Shown: in pieces, positions 59,334-64,000 of the stretch
Position numbering within the stretch: the stretch's first letter is position 1
Layout of the letters: each line of letters starts with the position of its first letter
Assembly: GCA_025526935.1 (NCBI GenBank)
Contig: JAHLKD010000006.1
Coordinates: 529,001-593,000 of the forward strand
Source of the DNA: Cladochytrium replicatum
Taxonomy: Eukaryota > Chytridiomycota > Chytridiomycetes > Cladochytriales > Cladochytriaceae
Reading direction: 5' to 3'
Length of the DNA stretch: 64,000 nucleotides
The notes under the pieces: generated by a model
The model's input: the letters and a program-made list of their open reading frames with translations, nothing else
What the model was told of the DNA's origin: nothing
The model's database searches: none
Position numbers and translations under genes: made by a program

Positions 59334-62171
59334 ATGAATACAAACACACCGCCTATCTTCCTGGACCTATCCTCCAGCAGTGCTACAGATATCAGGACAG
59401 CCGCCCTTGTCGTTTCTTCCATATTTGGGGCATTGCTTCTATATTTCGGATATGAGTACGTATTCTCTCGCTATTGCTGTGGACGTGCAAGGGGAGAGCG
59501 GTGGCTTCAGGTAGTAGTGGTAGTCTGTCGAATCACACCGAGTACAATATTTAAATGTTGCTAACTACCGAAAGAACCACAAAGAAATGGAAAGGTCTGC
59601 CAGACGACTCTCGAGGAACTTTTCGGTCCTTCTGAATACCTTCAGAGTGTTTTCTTCCCCCAGTCGGACCATATCTTCATCCAGCTGGGACGAATTGTTC
59701 ACAATGCAATCGCTGAGACGATTTAGCTCCAAGTTGTGGCCCGGGCTGTGCTTGGTGGTGCTGGTTACAAGTTGTATCACCCTTGGTGATGCATTAGATG
59801 GGAGGGACAGATACGGAGCCGTGGCAATAAAAAAAGGCCAAGCTCAGGGTAATTTTAAAGAAATTCGCTATCGGAAAGGTTCGAAATCTTCATGACTATG
59901 TTTTAGGCAGTCTCATTGCCTTTTTCGTTGGATTAAACGGATTCTTCATCAATCGAGTGCTCTCCTTCTACAGAGGTGAGCCTTTTGCTCTTGGAAAACG
60001 AAGCGCGTTCGTTAAGCTATGTATCCAGAGAAAACGGAATTGAGAAAGAAGGCGCAAATGCAATCCACCACAACAATCGGGGAGCGAGTGATGGGACCGC
60101 GCCTACCAGCAACTGCAGTATCCACCTCTATGCGCTCACTCAATGAAGGGCCAGTGCTTCGACTTTCACAACCTAGGACAACTGGTGGTGATATTTCAGA
60201 GGCACAAAACTACCCGCCAGCGATTCTAGTGGAGAATCGAAACTCTGTTGGAACAACCAAAGCTCCTGAATCTATGCGCTTCGACGAGCAGTTCCGGTTC
60301 CGTCGAAGAATCAAGCATATCCATCCACAGTTCAAAAGATTCGATATTTCAGCAAATAACCTAATGCAACTTCTCGCGATAGCTACAGAGTTCCTCCAGC
60401 TAACATCTTTCTCGTATAGAGACCTTCTGGTTCGTTTTTTAAAAGCACTGCGATATTTAATGACTGATATTTAGAGCACAGAGATCTTCATCATTCCAAG
60501 CCGCGATGCTGTGGGAAAACTCACGAACTAGCACAGAATTGACATGGACGATCAAAGTGACTAAATGGATACGACAGCTATCTTCAGCTGTCATATCTGG
60601 AGGAGGTTTAGATTTCAACCCAAAATTGATCGGGAGTATCCAGTTTGTGCTCGCTTGGTGGTGCACGTTTGTTGCTGTCATCCTCACAGTAGTCGGAGTG
60701 ATCCTCAGACGATTGTACATCGACTCAGTTCATACTGAATCTGAAAGCCCGTCCGATGGATCCGGTTGGGTAAAGAGATATTTACCTGCGAAAATGATGC
60801 GGTTATACGCAGCAACAAGAAAGAATATGAGTAACTTGCGTCCTCCCGGAATTAACAATCCCAAAGTCGTCGGAGCCGTTCGAGGATTCGTTGAAGGGAG
60901 CTATATCATGCTTCTTGTGCCCCTGTCTGGGATATTTTACCTCATCATACTCTATGCATTCATCGAGCCGTTGAGCTGCATCTCGGATTCTGTGAATCCT
61001 CAGTCACCACCAGAAAGCTGGGCAGACTTGGCTTCTGCAACGGCTGATCGCATTCAGCGATGCTCCCACATTGTTTCGGGAAACCCACCACTTCATGTAG
61101 GATTCGCTCTATGTGCATATGCAGCCGCGTACGCTTTGCTAACGGTATTCAGGTTGAGAGAATTTTTTCCGCCTTTACGGCACCTCAGTTGACTTTATTT
61201 TTAGAACTTCTAATGAACCGCTCCCCAAACCTGGTGTTATTTCGTTCACATCTCGCTCTGAAGGTAATTTTGAGGGGTTTCAGCTGATGGTCTCCTAAAT
61301 GTCCCAAACCAGTATTGAACAAGAATCTTGGCTTGTTGATATTGCTTATCTACAGCCTCATGCCGTCTCCCGATGGTGGAACGGCCAGAGGAGTACTCGC
61401 GGTGCTTGTGCTCACAATTATGGTGCGGACAATTGATCGGAAAACTGATCCTGTAATCTGATTACTCCACTTTATCAGCTTTGTTACAATGTGGTAATTG
61501 GATCCAGTTACATCGCCTTTGTCAATTTCATGAGATGTCTGAGTTATGCACTGGCTATTTGGATGTCATGTGTTGTGGTGTACTACACTCACCCCCAGCA
61601 GGCAGAAACCATCGCTTCAGATGGAGTTCATGGTGTTTACTTGTCAATAGTTGCGGGATGGGGAGTTATAGCAGTCCTGTTTTCGCTCGTGTACTGGTTC
61701 TTGCTTTGCGGGAGATGGTTTGTTCTACAGGATTCGCAGAAAGACCAGGATTTGAACAGGACAGCCAGTGAGCAAGCGCTCGGGAGGTCAACGGGTGGGA
61801 ACTCTAAAAGATCGTCCCCTACCTCAGTGGTCGAAGTGCACGTGGAGTTGCCAACAACACCGGCTTTCGTTGATACGGAGCTCACAAGCGATAGCTGTCA
61901 ATTGGAAGGAGAGGAAAAGGTCGGAAACGAAAAGTTAAAGAGGAGCGGAAGCGCGCTCGCTGTAGAAAATGGTACACTCGTCGATCGAGGGGTTCAATCG
62001 GAACGAAACTCGACATCTGTTCCCGATGAAATGATCACGAGCACTAATGTTATAAGCAGTGCTGGCGAGCTGAGAGAATCGCTGCCTTCGGGGAACCCGG
62101 CTCGTAGAGCGAGGGGTCCACTTCCCACTATTCCCATAGCGACACATGAAAAAGCATACACGAGCTGGTGA
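59334..62171 (+). CDS. Multi-pass membrane protein of unknown function
   Basis: Nine or so exons join in phase without stops. About ten or eleven hydrophobic segments are visible, among them ALVVSSIFGALLLYFGYEYV, LWPGLCLVVLVTSCITLG, SLIAFFVGLNGFFINRVLSF, FVLAWWCTFVAVILTVVGVI, YIMLLVPLSGIFYLIILYAF, GFALCAYAAAYALLTVF, FMRCLSYALAIWMSCVVVYY and IVAGWGVIAVLFSLVYWFLL. A cytosolic-looking loop follows the third segment (FRFRRRIKHIHPQFKRFDIS), and a Ser/Thr-rich tail of about 140 residues ends the protein. I cannot assign a family. Transporter, sensor or wall-biogenesis functions are all possible. The joins (for example SYRDLL to RSSSFQ through an acceptor ending gcacag) are supported by frame continuity only. 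Confidence 0.72.
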
Positions 62172-62210
62172 AGAACAGCTTTCATTGCAGAATATGTCGG
62201 CGACAATATA

Positions 62211-63582
62211 TTAAAGCTTTTGCTTTGACCGCGATAGAGCCACCATTCGTGTGACCCATTGAACCAGATGATGTACCATACCCACACAAACAAATATACC
62301 TGTAAAATAGTTGCCTCAGTACAGATTCGTTCAGCCTAACTTCGTTGAATTACCTCCAATGATACCGCAAAGGCGCACCACAAAGTGAGTAAATCTTTCT
62401 CTGCTTTCTGTCACGCGGACAGAAATAGGCTCTATTTCGTACTTGAAAAAGAGACCAGGAACACCGGATATCCCGATTTCTGGGCGAAGGACTCGGCGAT
62501 GGTCAGTAACCGCATACTGATTTGTGAGTAATATCTTTTGACCAAGAAGTACCCGATCATCGATGTAAATGGTTGGAACCTTTAAATACGTCTCCTGATC
62601 AGCAAAAGAACTTAGGCACTCAGAGGTTGCTCCTCACCACGCTGATAAAATATTGGAAAGTTTCCATATCTGTGGAATGAACATAATCTGCATTATAATA
62701 GGAAGCATCAAACGATCATTGGACTCACTCTCAAAGCTGAGTTCCAGGCTTTTATCAAGTGGGTTCCTTAAGCCGGGATAGTTGATACCAAAGGATAGCC
62801 GATCAATTCGATGTGTGAAGTTCAAAAGGTCGTGGGCGAGATGCTCGCCTTCATATCCGTGTCCTGTCGCCGTGATGTGTAACATTCCAGACACTTTGTT
62901 TACTTGCGTTTCACCCTTGATACGGCATGCGCCCGTCGCCTCTGAGAGTCACCAATAAGTACATGAAAGATATTCAATAGGGCAATCCTGACCTATTCCG
63001 CTTCGACGATATCCCCCACTTTCACGATGTGCTTGCTGCACCATTTTGTGCACATTAATTGCATCTTGGTTCTTATCCCCACTAGATACACGTATGTCAG
63101 TTTAGCTCGCATACGATATCCTGATTAAACGTACGTGAATATGGTGACATCTTTTATCGAAAAGGTAGTCTATACGGAATAATTCCAGAATGAGTAGAAA
63201 ACATAATTCCCTAGTCATCAACATGATCGCCTCCTACATCTGTTTGTGTAAAGTCGTTCGCCAAGTTCATCGACGCGCCTGAAATGTCCAGTACATCGAT
63301 GCGTACATACTTGCAGTTCATCGCTATTGTGATATCAGCGTTAATTTGTAGCGCGTGGTTGTGTGTCCTCGACTGGTCCACCAAAAAATCGTAGCTGTGC
63401 CGGACACGGAGGTATGACGATGTTTCCGACAGCGCAAGGAAGCCAAGAATCACCGCAACGATGATAGTGAGCAGCCCTCCAGAGCCCGTGCTATTCTGAT
63501 AGTTCTTTTCGATCTTTGGGAATGCATCGAGGGCAACAAATCGTTTCCAGTTGACCATGGTTGCGATGGTGGCTTGTACCAT
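62211..63582 (-). CDS. ERV41: ERV41/ERGIC2-type COPII vesicle cargo receptor
   Basis: Multi-exon minus gene, roughly 350 residues. Start region MVQATIATMVNWKRFVALDA then FPKIEKNY, followed by the first membrane segment (GGLLTIIVAVILGFLALSE) and the luminal start (LRVRHSYDFLVDQ; LQINADITIAMNCKYVRIDV LDI pattern). Middle exons hold VSGMLHITATGHGYEG and LAHDLLNFTHRIDRLSFGIN. The last exons carry NQYAVTDHRRVLRPEIGISG, VPGLFFKYEIEPISVRVTES and the second membrane segment FVVRLCGIIG joined to GIFVCVGMVHHL. This is the Erv41/Erv46 layout; the short cytosolic tail ends SRSKQKL. The family cycles between ER and Golgi with Erv46, retrieving and exporting cargo. Exon borders between about 62900 and 63200 were not all fixed. 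Confidence 0.85.
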
Positions 63583-63614
63583 AGTTGGCTGCAATGGTTC
63601 AACGAAAACCACCC

Positions 63615-64000
63615 ATGGGTAGGATCAGCAATGTGGATCACAAAATCAAGCCTGAAATCATTCAAATTTGTTCTTAAAATAATCTGATCTGCTCCAGTAA
63701 AGCTTGCTCAAGAGAATTTGTTTCATTGGCAGTTGACACTTAAGGGGCCAAAGGACACATCTTGGGAGGGGTAGGATATCATGGTAATTTCTGTAAGGAT
63801 TGAATTTTGATCACATCTGGAGGTATCTTCCGGTAGAACTGACTTTTGACGAGGAGTATAATGAACCTAAAACACAAGCTTACTTTCTTACTGTCCCTTC
63901 ATCCAAACAGTGAGGAAAGAAAGGAATTCTAACTGATGGAAATCTTACACTCTTTAACTTTTTAGTTGACATACGATCTGTTTGGACAGCGAGAGTACTG
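63615..64000 (+). CDS. Ubiquitin-conjugating-enzyme-like (UBC fold) gene, 5' part, cut by the right edge
   Basis: A segment at 63698-63770 reads KLAQENLFHWQLTLKGPKDT then SWEG, the hallmark strand region of E2 enzymes (ENLFxWxxxIxGPxDTxYEGG). A 52-bp intron (63771-63822) leads to YLPVELTFDEEYNE, the next E2 strand. An ATG at 63615 with a donor right after it would give MVKLAQENLF, but this lacks the N-terminal helix of normal E2s, so upstream exons may be missing. After YNE the frame reaches a TGA at 63911; a strong gtgagg donor overlaps it, so another intron is likely. The catalytic Cys region is outside or unresolved. It could be an intact gene, a UEV-like relative or a decayed copy. Confidence 0.5.

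Noticed and set aside
1-64000. Transposon, CRISPR, rRNA or operon-like system
   Set aside because: No terminal repeats, transposase, reverse transcriptase, spaced direct repeats or RNA genes were recognised. Gene neighbours are unrelated housekeeping genes.

Overview
The window looks like nuclear DNA of an early-diverging, probably zoosporic (chytrid-like) fungus. Most genes carry several short GT-AG introns of about 50-65 bp. Fungal or opisthokont orthologues (RRB1, YAR1, ITT1/RNF14, DNA polymerase gamma with a yeast-like C-terminal extension, a GPI-anchored Thr-rich surface protein) sit beside genes that many yeasts have lost (exportin-6, BRCA2 with BRC repeats, LYAR, KDM5, TMEM62). Lineage placement is inference from gene content only. 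No tRNA, rRNA, CRISPR array or transposon was recognised.

Layout. 0-7 kb: edge of a GNAT-like gene (-), a TPR-like protein (+), a damaged or unresolved coding stretch (-), RRB1 (+) and YAR1 (-); both of these are ribosome-assembly chaperones. 7-20 kb: exportin-6 (-), an F-BAR/PH/C2 RasGAP (-), SGT1 (-), LYAR (+), an RWD-RBR ubiquitin ligase (-). 20-34.5 kb: KDM5 demethylase, a TMEM62-like phosphoesterase, protein phosphatase 5 and CAF-1 p150, all (+). 34.6-40.2 kb: a secreted zone with an M28 aminopeptidase (-), a fumarylacetoacetase pseudogene (+) and a vWD/EGF surface protein (+) whose codon use is unlike its neighbours. 40.5-55.5 kb: BRCA2 (+), mitochondrial bS21m (-), a TGS1 pseudogene (+), DNA polymerase gamma (+), dipeptidyl peptidase III (+). 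55.8-64 kb: an unrecognised Ser-rich protein (+), an unrecognised multi-pass membrane protein (+), ERV41 (-) and the start of a UBC-like gene (+).

Functional themes are chromatin and replication (KDM5, CAF-1, BRCA2), Hsp90 co-chaperones (SGT1, PP5), ribosome biogenesis (RRB1, YAR1, LYAR) and mitochondria (bS21m, pol gamma). These are dispersed housekeeping genes, not an operon-like system.

The most unusual signals are: (i) dipeptidyl peptidase III can only be read in frame across its conserved Ala-Gly-x-Asn-Ile-Pro-Asn-Tyr motif by assuming two successive 2-nt micro-exons, each with clean AG and GTGAG borders; (ii) decayed copies of two otherwise conserved enzymes (TGS1, fumarylacetoacetase) lie between intact genes; (iii) two small tandem duplications lie in or at the end of coding sequences (BRCA2, TMEM62); (iv) a RasGAP carries an F-BAR module. 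All exon structures were read by eye from splice signals and family motifs.
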